Source: Lactobacillus kitasatonis DSM 16761 = JCM 1039 (GTDB taxonomy: Bacteria > Bacillota > Bacilli > Lactobacillales > Lactobacillaceae). From it: a stretch of 64,000 nt of DNA. Below the pieces are notes generated by a model. That model did not search any database. It saw nothing but the letters and a program-made list of their open reading frames with translations, and was not told where the DNA came from. Of the stretch, positions 8,460-18,060 are shown in pieces. Where the stretch lies: positions 28,274 through 92,273 of the forward strand of contig NZ_BALU01000010.1 of the NCBI RefSeq assembly GCF_000615285.1. The letters run 5' to 3'. Position numbers and translations under genes: made by a program. The stretch's first letter is position 1, and every line of letters begins with the position of its first letter.

Positions 8460-9589
8460 TTATTCTCACCTTCTTTTTTAAACAAACTCTCCCAATCTCG
8501 ATCCTTCAAGAAGAACAAACTGCATCCCGTCGCAAAGATAACCGTCAGCACGATCCCGATCGCAGAAATAACACTCTGTGTGGCTCCTAGTGACAGCGTA
8601 AAGCCAAAAGTAGAAGCTAAGGTATTGTTATCCCTCAAGTACAAAATCGTCTCAGGCAAAGCGCCAGCGATGAAGATCAAAACCAAGACATTGATCAATG
8701 GCCCCATGATTTCCTGTCCCATGGTTCGACCACTCTGAATCAATTGCTTCATTGTGATATCCTTCTTTGTTTGAATCAATTCATACAAACTAGAAATGAT
8801 ATCAGTGGCTTCATCCATTACCGCACCCAAAATTCCGATTAAGGTTTGGGCTAAAAACAGTCCGCGTGGGTCCTGCGTTGCGTAGTCACCAGTTTCATAC
8901 TTCATTTCAGATTCGCCAGTTAATCTCATGATGGCATAGCACAAGGCAAAGGAAACAAATACCCCAAGTAAGGTTGCCAGCCACGTAGCCAGCATCTTTT
9001 TATTAAGTCCTTGCACAGTCAAAAGACTCACAAATGAGAAGATAATATCAGCTAGTCCAAACAACAAAATGATGTGTGAACCGTTCAAATGAACATCCCA
9101 GACAATGATCAAATAGAAAATGATCCAACTGATTATCATAGAAACAACCAGTGAAATAAAATGCTTACCTGACACAGCCACCATCAAGGTCAAAGTAATC
9201 GTAACTACTAAAACCAACACCCAGTCTCGTTTAGGATTTACGATTGCCGGATCACCTTTTTTGATGTTAACGAAAATTCGTTGATGCGCACGATATTTTT
9301 GCGTCGTCAGCTGTGAAGGATAGTAAACATTCTTTGTGGTGTACGTCTCACCCTTGTGCTTACCTGACAAAACCTTTAAATGCAAAATTTGTTGTCTTGT
9401 TTGATCCTGATTTTTATAAACGTCTTCGTTTTTCTCAATCAGCGTATCTTTAATTTGGTTATCCGTAATAACTGCAACTTCATCCTTGTGATAGATATCC
9501 GTCGCAAAGTAGGCCAAAACCGTAAAGATTGCTCCCACTATTGCAACGATAATCGCTGCAGTGTAGCGTTTTTTCCATTTATGTTCCAT
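8456..9589 (-). CDS. YibE/F family membrane protein (first of a pair)
   Basis: A 377-aa protein. The N-terminal helix (residues 10-30) is followed by an extracytoplasmic segment of about 90 residues. A multi-pass domain from about residue 123 has the family stretch GAVMDEATDIISSLYELIQTKK. It resembles the following gene in its membrane part but carries the extra external domain, as is usual for YibE next to YibF. The ribosome site AGGAAG precedes the ATG. The two probably form a complex; the substrate is unknown. Confidence 0.87.
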   Translation of the reverse strand: MEHKWKKRYTAAIIVAIVGAIFTVLAYFATDIYHKDEVAVITDNQIKDTLIEKNEDVYKNQDQTRQQILHLKVLSGKHKGETYTTKNVYYPSQLTTQKYRAHQRIFVNIKKGDPAIVNPKRDWVLVLVVTITLTLMVAVSGKHFISLVVSMIISWIIFYLIIVWDVHLNGSHIILLFGLADIIFSFVSLLTVQGLNKKMLATWLATLLGVFVSFALCYAIMRLTGESEMKYETGDYATQDPRGLFLAQTLIGILGAVMDEATDIISSLYELIQTKKDITMKQLIQSGRTMGQEIMGPLINVLVLIFIAGALPETILYLRDNNTLASTFGFTLSLGATQSVISAIGIVLTVIFATGCSLFFLKDRDWESLFKKEGENK

Positions 9590-9630
9590 TATTACAACTT
9601 CCTATTTATTTTATATGTTTACTGTAGAAC

Positions 9631-9659
9631 AAAAGGCGGCCTAATGTTAGGTCGCCTTT
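9631..9659 (-). terminator. Intrinsic terminator after the MerR-like gene
   Basis: AAAGGCG-G-CCTA and TAGG-T-CGCCTTT pair around ATGT. On the minus strand TTTTGTT follows. Confidence 0.85.
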
Positions 9660-9678
9660 CAATTCTTTACCTTTTCGT

Positions 9679-10422
9679 TTAAAACTTAAAAATTCTTTGC
9701 CACCAATGTTCTTTTCTTTCAGGAAGTTGCATATCTTCTAGAGTTCTGTGAACATTTGCAGTTGCGCGCTTTTTAGCATTTTCTTTGGCCTTAGAAATAA
9801 TTTCATCATGCATCTCTTCTTGACTCTTGTGCATGTCTTCTTTCACTTCTTCACGCTTTTCTGCCGCATCTTTCTTTGGTTCGTCATCGCTAACCATACC
9901 AGAAATATCTGGCAAGGCAGCGATCTTATCAGAATTATCCTTAGGTGCAGCAAGCTGTTTTTGAGCTTCAATCAAATCTTGATTCTGCTTTTGAATCACG
10001 TTCAATTGTTTTTGCAAAGAACTAATAGCTTCATTTTGGTTAGAGATAGTTTGTTGAAGAGTGTTGAGCAGTTTTACTACTTCTTTAGTATCCATTACAT
10101 CTCTACTGGTGTATGGAGTTGCCTTCTTTGGCTCTTCTTTAGGTTTTTCGTCTTTTTTATCGCTAACTGCATAAATTTGACGAGCAGCTTCTTGCAAAGT
10201 TAAGCCGCTATTTTTAGATAAACGATGGAAAGCCTTCAAATCATCAATATCCTTTTGGTGGTATAAACGGGCCTTTTGCTTAGTACGGGCAAAGTAGTTA
10301 GGATTCCCCGTAACCTTTTCCACGATTAAAGAATATTTCCTTAATGTAGCTACACTAATACCTAATTCTTCTGCGGCTGCTTTAGGTGCAGCTAACTCCT
10401 CAAAATCATGCGTGTTAGTCAT
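9679..10422 (-). CDS. MerR/RacA-like DNA-binding protein with coiled coil
   Basis: A 247-aa cytoplasmic protein. Residues 10-75 form a MerR-type winged helix (AAEELGISVATLRKYSLIVE, then ARLYHQKDIDDLKAF). A charged linker follows, then a predicted coiled coil at about 115-160 rich in Gln and Leu. Next is a long acidic/basic helical stretch (to about 230), and the protein ends in an aromatic-basic tail, WWQRIFKF. That tail could contact the membrane. The layout recalls RacA-type chromosome-anchoring proteins more than a ligand-binding MerR regulator, but the role is inferred. It lies directly downstream of ddl (27-bp gap) and probably shares its transcript. Confidence 0.65.
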   Translation of the reverse strand: MTNTHDFEELAAPKAAAEELGISVATLRKYSLIVEKVTGNPNYFARTKQKARLYHQKDIDDLKAFHRLSKNSGLTLQEAARQIYAVSDKKDEKPKEEPKKATPYTSRDVMDTKEVVKLLNTLQQTISNQNEAISSLQKQLNVIQKQNQDLIEAQKQLAAPKDNSDKIAALPDISGMVSDDEPKKDAAEKREEVKEDMHKSQEEMHDEIISKAKENAKKRATANVHRTLEDMQLPERKEHWWQRIFKF

Positions 10423-10449
10423 TACAATATACCTCTGTACTTTTCGGCA

Positions 10450-11532
10450 CTAATCGTGCTTGTGAAGCAAAGTCTTCTTGTGATCGAATCTTTCCATACC
10501 TGCTTCAATCAAGCGAGTAATCAATTCAGTGTAAGGAATGCCAGCTTCTTCAAACAACTTAGGATACATACTAATGTTGGTAAAGCCAGGAAGAGCGTTA
10601 ACTTCAGTTAAAACAACCTTGCCACCTGGGGTAAGCATTGAGTCGATTCTAGCCATACCGCTGCATTCAGTAACTTCGTAAACCTTGCGAGCATTTTTTC
10701 TAACTGTATCAATAATTTCATCTGGCAAGTCTGCTGGAATTTGCAACTTAGAAGTTGAGTTGTCATCATACTTGTTTTCGTAAGTGTAGAATGTGCCTTT
10801 TGCATTGGTGATTTGACCAACACCTGCTACAATTGGCTTGTCGTTACCCAAAACGGCTGTTTCAACTTCAGTACCTGGTACAGTTTCTTCAACTAAAACC
10901 TTATCATCGTACTTGAAGGCTTCTTCTAATGCTGCAGCGTATTCATCAGCGTTAGTAACGTGGTTTACACCAACTGATGAACCTTGGTTGGATGGCTTAA
11001 CGAACATGTCACGGCCAAGCTTTTCAGCAACCTTTTCATAATTAAGTTTATCATTATTCTTGTCATCGTATTCAAAGCGCTTGATTGAAATCCAATCAGC
11101 AACTGGAACACCAACTTTTTGAGCCAAGATCTTGGTAAATTCCTTATCCATAGTTACAGCAGCAGCTAAGACGTCATCACCAACGAATGGTTTGTTCATC
11201 AAACGGAATAAACCTTGTAAAACGCCGTCTTCACCTAAATTACCGTGAACAATTGGGAAGAAGACATCAATTTCTGGCAAGTTTTCTAATTCGATTAAAT
11301 TAGAAATGTTGTGAAGCTTGTGTGGATTCTTAACTTGGTATGAAGGATCTTCCAAAACTTTGAAACTTTCTTCTTCGTTTGCAAAGTAGCCTTCGTTAGT
11401 AATCCAGATTGGGTGCACATCAAACTTATCCTTGTCAATTGCTTTATAAATGTTGTGACCCGAAACAATTGATACTTCATATTCTGATGAGTTACCACCA
11501 AAAATTAATCCGACTTGTATTTTTTTAGTCAT
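10450..11532 (-). CDS. ddl: D-alanine--D-alanine ligase (Tyr-type, D-Ala-D-Ala)
   Basis: A 360-aa ATP-grasp ligase joining two D-Ala for peptidoglycan. The N-terminal GGNSSEYEVS motif, HGNLGEDG, the ATP-grasp core VKPSNQGSSVGV and the metal-binding EVNALPGFT are all present. The omega-loop dipeptide that sets specificity reads K254-Y255 (in YENKYDDN). Tyr at this site marks enzymes making D-Ala-D-Ala, unlike the Phe of intrinsically vancomycin-resistant lactobacilli and leuconostocs, so glycopeptide sensitivity is predicted. The ribosome site AGAGG precedes the ATG. Confidence 0.96.
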   Translation of the reverse strand: MTKKIQVGLIFGGNSSEYEVSIVSGHNIYKAIDKDKFDVHPIWITNEGYFANEEESFKVLEDPSYQVKNPHKLHNISNLIELENLPEIDVFFPIVHGNLGEDGVLQGLFRLMNKPFVGDDVLAAAVTMDKEFTKILAQKVGVPVADWISIKRFEYDDKNNDKLNYEKVAEKLGRDMFVKPSNQGSSVGVNHVTNADEYAAALEEAFKYDDKVLVEETVPGTEVETAVLGNDKPIVAGVGQITNAKGTFYTYENKYDDNSTSKLQIPADLPDEIIDTVRKNARKVYEVTECSGMARIDSMLTPGGKVVLTEVNALPGFTNISMYPKLFEEAGIPYTELITRLIEAGMERFDHKKTLLHKHD

Positions 11533-11682
11533 TGTTTTATACCTCTTTTAAATGTTCCAAACTTTTATTATACGCAAAGAATACCAGAAAAACTCAAAAT
11601 AGTGGAATATTTTTCATTAAAGCCTTTTCACAATAGTTTATAATTAATAATATATTAAGAAAGCCCCAGAAGGGAGTTAAAC

Positions 11683-12923
11683 ATGCTTTTACGAAAATTC
11701 TCTATCACGGCTATCGTAGCATTGTTATTTGTGCCGCTTGCCAGCCAAAAAGCGCAAGCCGCCACCTTTACTACTCAAGAAATTAACGAAATTCATAATT
11801 TTCAAAAAGAATACGCTAATTTAGATAAAACTAATTATAGCGTTTCAAACATTTACGCTGTTAAACCAAGTTTAAGCAAAAAATTTAAGGCCGGTAGTTT
11901 AAATTCTAAATACATCAATACACAAGTCGACTACATCAATTACTACCGTTCACTCTTTGCTTAACGCCCGTTACTACCACTGAAGGATCAAATAGTGACA
12001 CGCAAAAAACAGCAGCTGTGATGGCCGCAATCAACGCCAATCCTTTTATCAATCAACATGGATTGCCTAGTGAACAAAAACCAGCTTTTATTTCTAAAGC
12101 AACTTGGAAATTAGCCAAGGAAACTTCTGAAAGTTCCAACTTGAACTTCAACGTATCGCGTCAATCAGCCGGCGACGTTATTACTGATTTAATTACCGAT
12201 CACTATAATTTAAACGGAACTGATACTGGCCACAGGGCATGGCTGCTCTCTACTCGTTTGACTACGACCGGCATTGGCGCCGCATACGGAAAGAATGGTT
12301 ACCGTTATTCTGTTCAAAAGGTACTTAACGCTAACGACATGTTTCGTGCGGCTAGTCAACCAATAGTGACTTACCCTAGCGTACGGCTATTTCCTTCAGA
12401 ATTAGCTAAGGGAAAGAACATCGTTTGGTCAATCTATTTATCCAACAGGGTGGTCAGAACTACGCCAACGGTTACGATTAGGGATCTCGACACTGATATC
12501 GTTACTAATGGTACTCATGTTAGAAATTACAGTTCTAGCGGCTATGGCAACTTCAAGACGATCATCACCTACTCGCCCGGTAGAACACATATCGTGCCAG
12601 GACACGAATATGAAGTTAATGTCAATAGCGTCTACAAATATCGGTTTAAGCTCTTTAAACAAGATGCCACAAACGACACTACTATTTACGCTACAGAGGA
12701 AAACAAGCCAGCTAGTCCAAATAATCAAACTAATACTTCCTTGAACAAGCAAACTGAAGTCCAATCGCCAATTTTATTGCAAAATAAAATCTTAAATGCG
12801 GCGGTTTCTCCTCAAACTGTTGCATTGCCAGCTAATTCAAATAATTTATTTGAACAGTTAGCGCAAAAGAATAGATGGAAACAAAGCTTCTTTGTTAGAA
12901 CATTGCGGATTCAGAGATATTAA
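11683..12923 (+). pseudogene. Secreted CAP/SCP-domain (SEC10/PgrA-type) protein, frameshifted
   Basis: Two frames join into one protein of about 413 aa if one G is restored at 11959: ...YRSLF-G-LTPVTTTEGS.... The N-terminus has a clear signal peptide ending near AQA-ATF. The CAP-like core includes TDTGHRAWLLSTR and GIGAAYGKNGYRYSVQKV. A further beta-rich region and a Thr/Asn-rich linker follow. No LPXTG or SLAP anchor is evident. Such proteins are surface-associated in lactobacilli; the role is unknown. The ribosome site is GAAGGGAG. The break is a single missing base in a GG pair and may be a sequencing error. Confidence 0.75.
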
Positions 12924-12958
12924 AAAATACTCAACGTGAAATCACGTTGAGTACTTTG
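12921..12958. terminator. Bidirectional intrinsic terminator
   Basis: TACTCAACGTGA-AA-TCACGTTGAGTA is a perfect 12-bp stem. An A6 run on the left gives T6 on the minus strand, serving the glnQ-type gene. The right side serves the CAP gene. Confidence 0.9.
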
Positions 12959-12962
12959 TTTG

Positions 12963-13700
12963 CTATAAAACTTTGGATAAGAAGTCTTTTGCTCTCTCAC
13001 TTGTAGGATGTTCAAACACTTCTTCAGGCATGCCCTTTTCTTGCAAGTAACCGTCAGCCATAAACCAGACCTCATCTGCCACTTCACGAGCAAAGCCCAT
13101 TTCGTGAGTAACAATTACCATTGTCATCCCTGAGCTAGCCAAGTCTTTCATCGTTTTCAAAACTTCGCCAACCATTTCAGGGTCAAGCGCACTAGTTGGT
13201 TCATCAAATAGCATCACTTCTGGATCCATCGCTAAAGCTCTAGCAATGGCCACACGTTGTTGTTGACCACCTGAAAGACTAGTTGGGAATTGCTGTGCTC
13301 GATCAGCCAAACCAACTTTTTCCAAAAGAGCTAAGCCAGTCTTCTCAGCCTGTTCCTCGCTGATGCCTTTAACCTTCATCGGTGCTAACTTAATGTTTTC
13401 AATTACGTTCATATTTGGAAAGAGGTTAAAGTTTTGGAACACCATTCCCATCTTTTCACGCAATTGATCTAGTTCTTTACCATCCTTCAAACTAGCTAAA
13501 TCAGTACCATCAAAAATTATTTTTCCGGCTGTAGGATGTTCAAGCACGTTCAGACAGCGCAAAAAGGTACTTTTACCAGATCCTGAAGGACCAATGATAC
13601 AAATTACTTGGCCCTTTTCAACAGAAGCTGAAATATCCTTTAACACTTCATTTTTGCCAAAAGTCTTTTTTAGATGTTGAATATCTAGCATTTTAGTCAT
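12963..13700 (-). CDS. Polar amino-acid ABC transporter ATP-binding protein (GlnQ type)
   Basis: A 245-aa ATPase of an amino-acid importer. Walker [10 protein letters not shown] near residue 37, the Q-loop in [10 protein letters not shown], the signature [19 protein letters not shown], Walker [15 protein letters not shown] and the switch His in IVTHEMG are all intact. The start overlaps the upstream permease gene by 8 bases, so the pair is co-translated. A strong terminator follows. The substrate, probably glutamine or another polar amino acid, cannot be fixed from the sequence. Confidence 0.93.
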   Translation of the reverse strand: MTKMLDIQHLKKTFGKNEVLKDISASVEKGQVICIIGPSGSGKSTFLRCLNVLEHPTAGKIIFDGTDLASLKDGKELDQLREKMGMVFQNFNLFPNMNVIENIKLAPMKVKGISEEQAEKTGLALLEKVGLADRAQQFPTSLSGGQQQRVAIARALAMDPEVMLFDEPTSALDPEMVGEVLKTMKDLASSGMTMVIVTHEMGFAREVADEVWFMADGYLQEKGMPEEVFEHPTSERAKDFLSKVL

Positions 13701-15177
13701 TGTGCTTCATCCTCTTTTCAAGGTAATTAAGTAGTCTAGTCAAAGTAAAGGTCATGATGAAGTAGATGATCATCGCAATAAACAATGGCAATACACCACG
13801 GTAAGTTGAAGTTTGAATCAATTCAGTTTGGTACATCAATTCGGTTACACCGATGACTGAAACCAATGAACTATCCTTCAATAAAGTAATAAATTCGTTC
13901 CCTAAAGCTGGCCAAATATTCTTTAGCGCTTGAGGAATAATGACGTAGCGATATGTCTTGGCTTGGCTAAGTCCAAGTGATCTTGCAGCTTCAGTTTGAC
14001 CTTTAGCAACAGAGGCAATACCAGATCTAATATCTTCGGCAACATAGGCACCTGAGTTAAGCCCGATAGCAATAATACCTGCAACTACGGCTGACAAATT
14101 AGAAATCAATGCCCCAACACCGAAGTAAACGAATAAGATTTGCACCATTTGCGGTGTACCACGAATAAATTCAATGTAGCAAACTGCAATCCAGTGGAGC
14201 AACTTGTTTCTAGACAAACGCATTAGTGCAAGCAGCATCCCCAGAACGATACCAATCAAAACTGAGAACACAGTAATTACAAGAGTGTAGCCAACCCCCT
14301 TAACAAAGTATGGTGCATATTTTGCCATAGTGTTGGTCTTTTGTGCTGTCTTCATGTACTTGGCAGCTGCTGGCAAGTATTCCTTGTTAATTAAGTTTTT
14401 CTTTTCTACACGGTTAATTGTCTTGTTAACTGCCTTAACCAGGTCACCTTGGCCCTTAGCTACAGCTACCGCGTTACCAGCTTGTTGTTCACGTAAGTCA
14501 CTTCTTACAGCCATTAAACTGTTGTCATTTTGCGCATAAGCTTTAGCAGTCAATTCTTCCATGACTACTCCAGACATCTTGCCTGATTTCAATGCCAAAA
14601 CTAAGTTGTTGATCTTGCCTAAGCCTTTAACCTTAGACTTCTTCATTTGAGATTGGATCAATTGGTATTGGATACTGCCTGTTTGCGCACCAACAGTTTG
14701 ATCAGCGAAGTCCTTGATCTTTCTATATTTAGATTGATCACGCTTATTAATTAAGAAGTATTCACCACTTGGCTTGTAGTAAATCTTGGAGAAGTCTACG
14801 CTCTTCTTTCTCTCAGGGTTTGGCGTCATAGCTGAAATAACCATATCAACCTTGCCTGTTTCAAGCGCAACAAGAAGTGAGTCAAAGCTCATGTTCTTGA
14901 TGACCAATTTGGCATGCAAGTCTTTTGCAATATCCTTAGCTAATTCAATATCGACCCCAACATATTTAGTATTTCCATTCACACTAGTAGTAAATTCAAG
15001 TGGCGGATAATCGGCAGAGGTACCCACGACTAGTTCTTTTGATTGTTTAATCTTCTTCATGACTATGCCGTTTTCGACCTTCTTAGTGGCCGCAAAAGTT
15101 GGCTGATTAAACAAAAAAAGAGTTGAAATTAGTGTAATGAAAGCAAGAAACAAATGGATTATCTTTGCTTTTTTCAT
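13693..15177 (-). CDS. Fused amino-acid substrate-binding protein/permease (GlnP type)
   Basis: A 494-aa protein. It has a signal/anchor segment (residues 8-29), a type-3 extracellular solute-binding domain (about 40-270; [13 protein letters not shown] and [15 protein letters not shown]) and a His/Glu/Gln/Arg-type permease domain (about 285-490). The permease carries the EAA loop [22 protein letters not shown]. Fusion of binding protein to permease is common in Lactobacillales. It is the first gene of a two-gene operon with the ATPase downstream. It resembles the lysine-riboswitch-controlled transporter at 30.1 kb in architecture, but no riboswitch lies upstream here. Confidence 0.93.
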   Translation of the reverse strand: MKKAKIIHLFLAFITLISTLFLFNQPTFAATKKVENGIVMKKIKQSKELVVGTSADYPPLEFTTSVNGNTKYVGVDIELAKDIAKDLHAKLVIKNMSFDSLLVALETGKVDMVISAMTPNPERKKSVDFSKIYYKPSGEYFLINKRDQSKYRKIKDFADQTVGAQTGSIQYQLIQSQMKKSKVKGLGKINNLVLALKSGKMSGVVMEELTAKAYAQNDNSLMAVRSDLREQQAGNAVAVAKGQGDLVKAVNKTINRVEKKNLINKEYLPAAAKYMKTAQKTNTMAKYAPYFVKGVGYTLVITVFSVLIGIVLGMLLALMRLSRNKLLHWIAVCYIEFIRGTPQMVQILFVYFGVGALISNLSAVVAGIIAIGLNSGAYVAEDIRSGIASVAKGQTEAARSLGLSQAKTYRYVIIPQALKNIWPALGNEFITLLKDSSLVSVIGVTELMYQTELIQTSTYRGVLPLFIAMIIYFIMTFTLTRLLNYLEKRMKHND

Positions 15178-15263
15178 ATCAATTCGCCTAACTCTTTCGT
15201 TAAATATATATAAAGATTATTAATTATTTTTTAATTGTAAAGAAAGAACAAGCTTTGTGCAAG

Positions 15264-15300
15264 AGAAAAAACGTAACCACACTGCGTAATTACGTTTTTC
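15264..15300. terminator. Intrinsic terminator between two minus-strand operons
   Basis: AAAAACGTAA pairs with TTACGTTTTT around a 13-base loop. The minus-strand T-run serves the membrane-protein gene ending at 15307. Confidence 0.75.
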
Positions 15301-15306
15301 ACATTA

Positions 15307-16131
15307 CTATTTAGCTGATGTTGCTTGCCAAGGAATGGCACAGATCACGTACATAACTACCCCCGTAATTACGTACTCTAAGAAGACGCTGCTGCCAATT
15401 TCTAGCAAGAAACCCAACTCAATATTATCAACGTCAAAAATAACTGGCACTACTGCTAACAATCCTGAAATCAAAATCACCCAGAAACCAGCCCACATGC
15501 CAGCCGCCGCGATGTCGTGAATCAACATGCGTGTTGCCGACTTAGTTCTCATATCATTGAGCAGTGAGAACAAAGTAATGATAGTGACAATGATGATAAT
15601 GATATTAACAATCACTAGCAGACAAGCAATATTGGCACCTAACGTTACTACGCTTAGATTAAATGCCTTAGCTACCGCATATGGTGCGTTAGTCCCTTGC
15701 TTTTTCAATTTACTGTCGATTGTTTGGGCTCCACTAGATGAACCCTTATCAATTCCTTTATGAATATCTGTCAGAATTTGATTAGCCAGATCTAGATTAT
15801 TAACCTTAAATCCATGAATGCCTAGCGAGTAGTCAATAACATGGTCGGCAATGGGTTGAGTTTGCGCATTAGCAAGCAAATTTGCATCATCTTCGCTTCT
15901 TGTCCCTACCAAATTAGCAAGATTATCAAAATTTTTATTAATTTGTCTGACAACAACAGCTTGATTGGAGCTAGTTCTAATCTGACCTTTCATAAAAATT
16001 GGATTCAGAAAAGTAGCTGTGATTAGGGCTAATGCCGCAATCAAAAAGATTACGAAAGCAAGCGTTCGTTTATACTGATTGTTTTGCTCATGTCCCATTC
16101 GTCGCAAATCAGCTCTTTTGCCTTCAACCAT
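15307..16131 (-). CDS. Four-helix membrane protein linked to a TetR regulator, unknown function
   Basis: A 274-aa protein. A basic N-terminus, a helix at about 25-47, an extracytoplasmic region of about 120 residues and three more helices (about 165-190, 208-232, 245-270) are visible. No catalytic or transport motif was recognised. It starts 12 bp after the TetR gene with AAAGGGG as ribosome site, so the two form an operon and the regulator probably controls this protein. The external loop is rich in Asn, Asp and Lys and may be a sensing or binding part; that is inference. Confidence 0.7.
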   Translation of the reverse strand: MVEGKRADLRRMGHEQNNQYKRTLAFVIFLIAALALITATFLNPIFMKGQIRTSSNQAVVVRQINKNFDNLANLVGTRSEDDANLLANAQTQPIADHVIDYSLGIHGFKVNNLDLANQILTDIHKGIDKGSSSGAQTIDSKLKKQGTNAPYAVAKAFNLSVVTLGANIACLLVIVNIIIIIVTIITLFSLLNDMRTKSATRMLIHDIAAAGMWAGFWVILISGLLAVVPVIFDVDNIELGFLLEIGSSVFLEYVITGVVMYVICAIPWQATSAK

Positions 16132-16143
16132 GACGATTCCCCT

Positions 16144-16827
16144 TTAGCTGAAAATTTCTTTACCTTCGTCAAACATCGTATCAATCGCACGGTGAACGAC
16201 TTCCATATCAGCTGATTCAATAATTTCGTGTCCTTCTTTTAAGGCTTGATCAATTTCTTCAGAAGAACAATGCAAGAAACTGAACATCAATGCACTGGTT
16301 GCGTAGTCAGCTAATGCTTCAGCTGATAAATGGTGCTTCTTACGGTCATGGTACAAGCGACCGATACCACTAGTTACAAAGGCAATACCAGTTTCAAGTT
16401 CCTTTTTATCAACATCGATGCCATCAAACAAGTGATTAGATTGAATCCAGTCATTAAGCATTATGCCCCAGTTATCCAAAGTAGCGTTGCTTACGAAAGC
16501 TTCAGAGATAATTCTGTCTAATCCTTCATCGTGCATCCCTAAAATAGCAATTGTGTAAATAAAGGCCTTGGTTCTGGCATATGGAGCACTGCTATTAGCC
16601 ATGTCGTAGTTATTTACTTGTTGACCTAACGTATTAAAAAGATTGCGGATGATATCATTAGTCAACTTGGCTTTATGCGGATAATATGATTGCAACAAGG
16701 ATTTGGAAATACCTGATTTTTCTGCAATCATTTGCAAAGAAACATTATCCATTCCATTTTCTCTGATCAGATGGAAAGTATTGCCAAGAATAATTCTCCG
16801 TCTTTTCATGTTTTTCCGTCGTGCCAT
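16144..16827 (-). CDS. TetR/AcrR-family transcriptional regulator
   Basis: A 227-aa protein with a TetR N-terminal helix-turn-helix at residues 12-58 (GMDNVSLQMIAEKSGISKSLLQSYYPHK) and an all-helical ligand-binding part. It is slightly longer than the typical 190-210 aa. The ribosome site AGAGGA precedes the ATG. It heads a two-gene unit with the membrane protein downstream. No operator palindrome stands out in the short region upstream of the gene. Confidence 0.88.
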   Translation of the reverse strand: MARRKNMKRRRIILGNTFHLIRENGMDNVSLQMIAEKSGISKSLLQSYYPHKAKLTNDIIRNLFNTLGQQVNNYDMANSSAPYARTKAFIYTIAILGMHDEGLDRIISEAFVSNATLDNWGIMLNDWIQSNHLFDGIDVDKKELETGIAFVTSGIGRLYHDRKKHHLSAEALADYATSALMFSFLHCSSEEIDQALKEGHEIIESADMEVVHRAIDTMFDEGKEIFS

Positions 16828-16930
16828 GTCTAATCCTCTAACTTTCTCTTTCTATACAACTTACATCAATTATATCAATCATTACTATTTATGAATAGTT
16901 TTATGATCATCTACTCAACTTTTTAACACA

Positions 16931-16965
16931 AAAAATAATCCTCAATGTTGATGAGGATTATTATA
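16931..16965 (-). terminator. Intrinsic terminator after prs
   Basis: AATAATCCTCA pairs with TGAGGATTATT around a 7-base loop; a T-run follows on the minus strand. Confidence 0.85.
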
Positions 16966-16985
16966 TATCAACTTCAGATTATTTT

Positions 16986-17972
16986 TTACTTTAAGCGATT
17001 TTGTTCATCAAAAATTTGGTGAATTGAACGATCGTTGTAAACATAATCAATACCACGAGCCAAAAGTTGATCTACAGAGATACGAACCATTCTGTCTGGG
17101 TAACGGGTGTGCTTAATAGTGTCAGTTACAACGATTTGTTCAATTGGCAATTCGTTAAGTACTTCAGTTGCGTTCTTTGAAAGAAGTGCGTGAGTTGCTG
17201 CAACGTAAACCTTCTTAGCACCTGCAGCTAAAACTGACTTAGTTGAAGATGAAATGCGTGAACCAGTATCGATCAAATCATCAACAATGATACACTTCTT
17301 GTCCTTTACATCCCCAATAATATCGTGAACCTCAGTGTCGTAACGTGCGCCACGTTGGTCAACAATAGCAATTGGAGCATTGAAGTATTGACCAAAGTTA
17401 CGAGCAAGCTTAGCACCTGAGTGGTCAGGTGAAACAACTACGATATCGTCGTCTTCCTTAGTAGCAATACCATTGTCTAAGAAGTATTGACCAAGAAGTG
17501 GGATAGCGTGCAAGTGATCTACAGGGATATTGTAGAAACCTTGAATTTGTGAAGCATGCAAATCAACAGTGATCAAACGATCCATACCGGTTAATTGAAG
17601 CAAGTTGGCAACAAGCTTAGCAGTAATAGGTTCACGTGAACGAGTCTTAGTGTCTGAACGTGAGTATGCCAAGTATGGAACTACTACGTTAATAACGTGA
17701 GCTGAAGCACGGTGAAGTGCATCCAAAACAATTTCAAGTTCCATGAAGTTTTCGTTAACTGGATCTTGAATAGATTGAATAACGAAAACGTCACAACCTC
17801 TGACAGATTCACCAATGTTAACTTGGATTTCACCATCGCTAAAGTGATGAACTGCAGTTTCGATTAGTGGTTGATGCAAAATTGAAGCAATCTTTTCATT
17901 TAATGCGGGATTACCACCTAACCCGATCACCTTCATTGGGTGTAATAATTGATGGAGTTCTTCCTTGTTCAT
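16986..17972 (-). CDS. prs: Ribose-phosphate pyrophosphokinase
   Basis: A 328-aa class I PRPP synthetase making PRPP from ribose-5-phosphate and ATP for nucleotide, His and Trp synthesis. FSDGEIQVNIGESVRGCDVF, RSDTKTRSREPITAK (flexible loop), the divalent-metal/ribose segment DLHASQIQGFYNIPVDHLHA and the PRPP-binding loop CIIVDDLIDTGSR are present. The ribosome site AGAGG is 7 bases upstream. The N-terminus has about 10 extra residues compared with some homologs. It is monocistronic with terminators on both sides. Many lactobacilli carry two prs copies, so this could be the second. Confidence 0.93.
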   Translation of the reverse strand: MNKEELHQLLHPMKVIGLGGNPALNEKIASILHQPLIETAVHHFSDGEIQVNIGESVRGCDVFVIQSIQDPVNENFMELEIVLDALHRASAHVINVVVPYLAYSRSDTKTRSREPITAKLVANLLQLTGMDRLITVDLHASQIQGFYNIPVDHLHAIPLLGQYFLDNGIATKEDDDIVVVSPDHSGAKLARNFGQYFNAPIAIVDQRGARYDTEVHDIIGDVKDKKCIIVDDLIDTGSRISSSTKSVLAAGAKKVYVAATHALLSKNATEVLNELPIEQIVVTDTIKHTRYPDRMVRISVDQLLARGIDYVYNDRSIHQIFDEQNRLK

Positions 17973-18020
17973 AACGACCTCTTCTGAATTCTAAAAATTA
18001 TATACAGGTCTATTATATAC

Positions 18021-18060
18021 AAAAAAACATCTCTTATAAATAAAAGAGATGTTTCTTTCT
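18021..18060 (-). terminator. Intrinsic terminator
   Basis: AAACATCTCTT pairs with AAGAGATGTTT. The A7 run on the left gives T7 on the minus strand, ending the unit that stops at 18059. Confidence 0.85.

Noticed and set aside
9748..10203. 151-residue frame opposite the MerR-like gene
   Set aside because: Phe/Leu-rich antisense shadow of Lys/Glu codons; no ribosome site or family match.
10838..11041. Frame antisense to ddl
   Set aside because: Entirely within the conserved ddl coding region and without start signals.
10450..11532. Vancomycin-resistance-type (D-Ala-D-Lac) ligase
   Set aside because: The specificity residue is Tyr (K254-Y255), not Phe or His.
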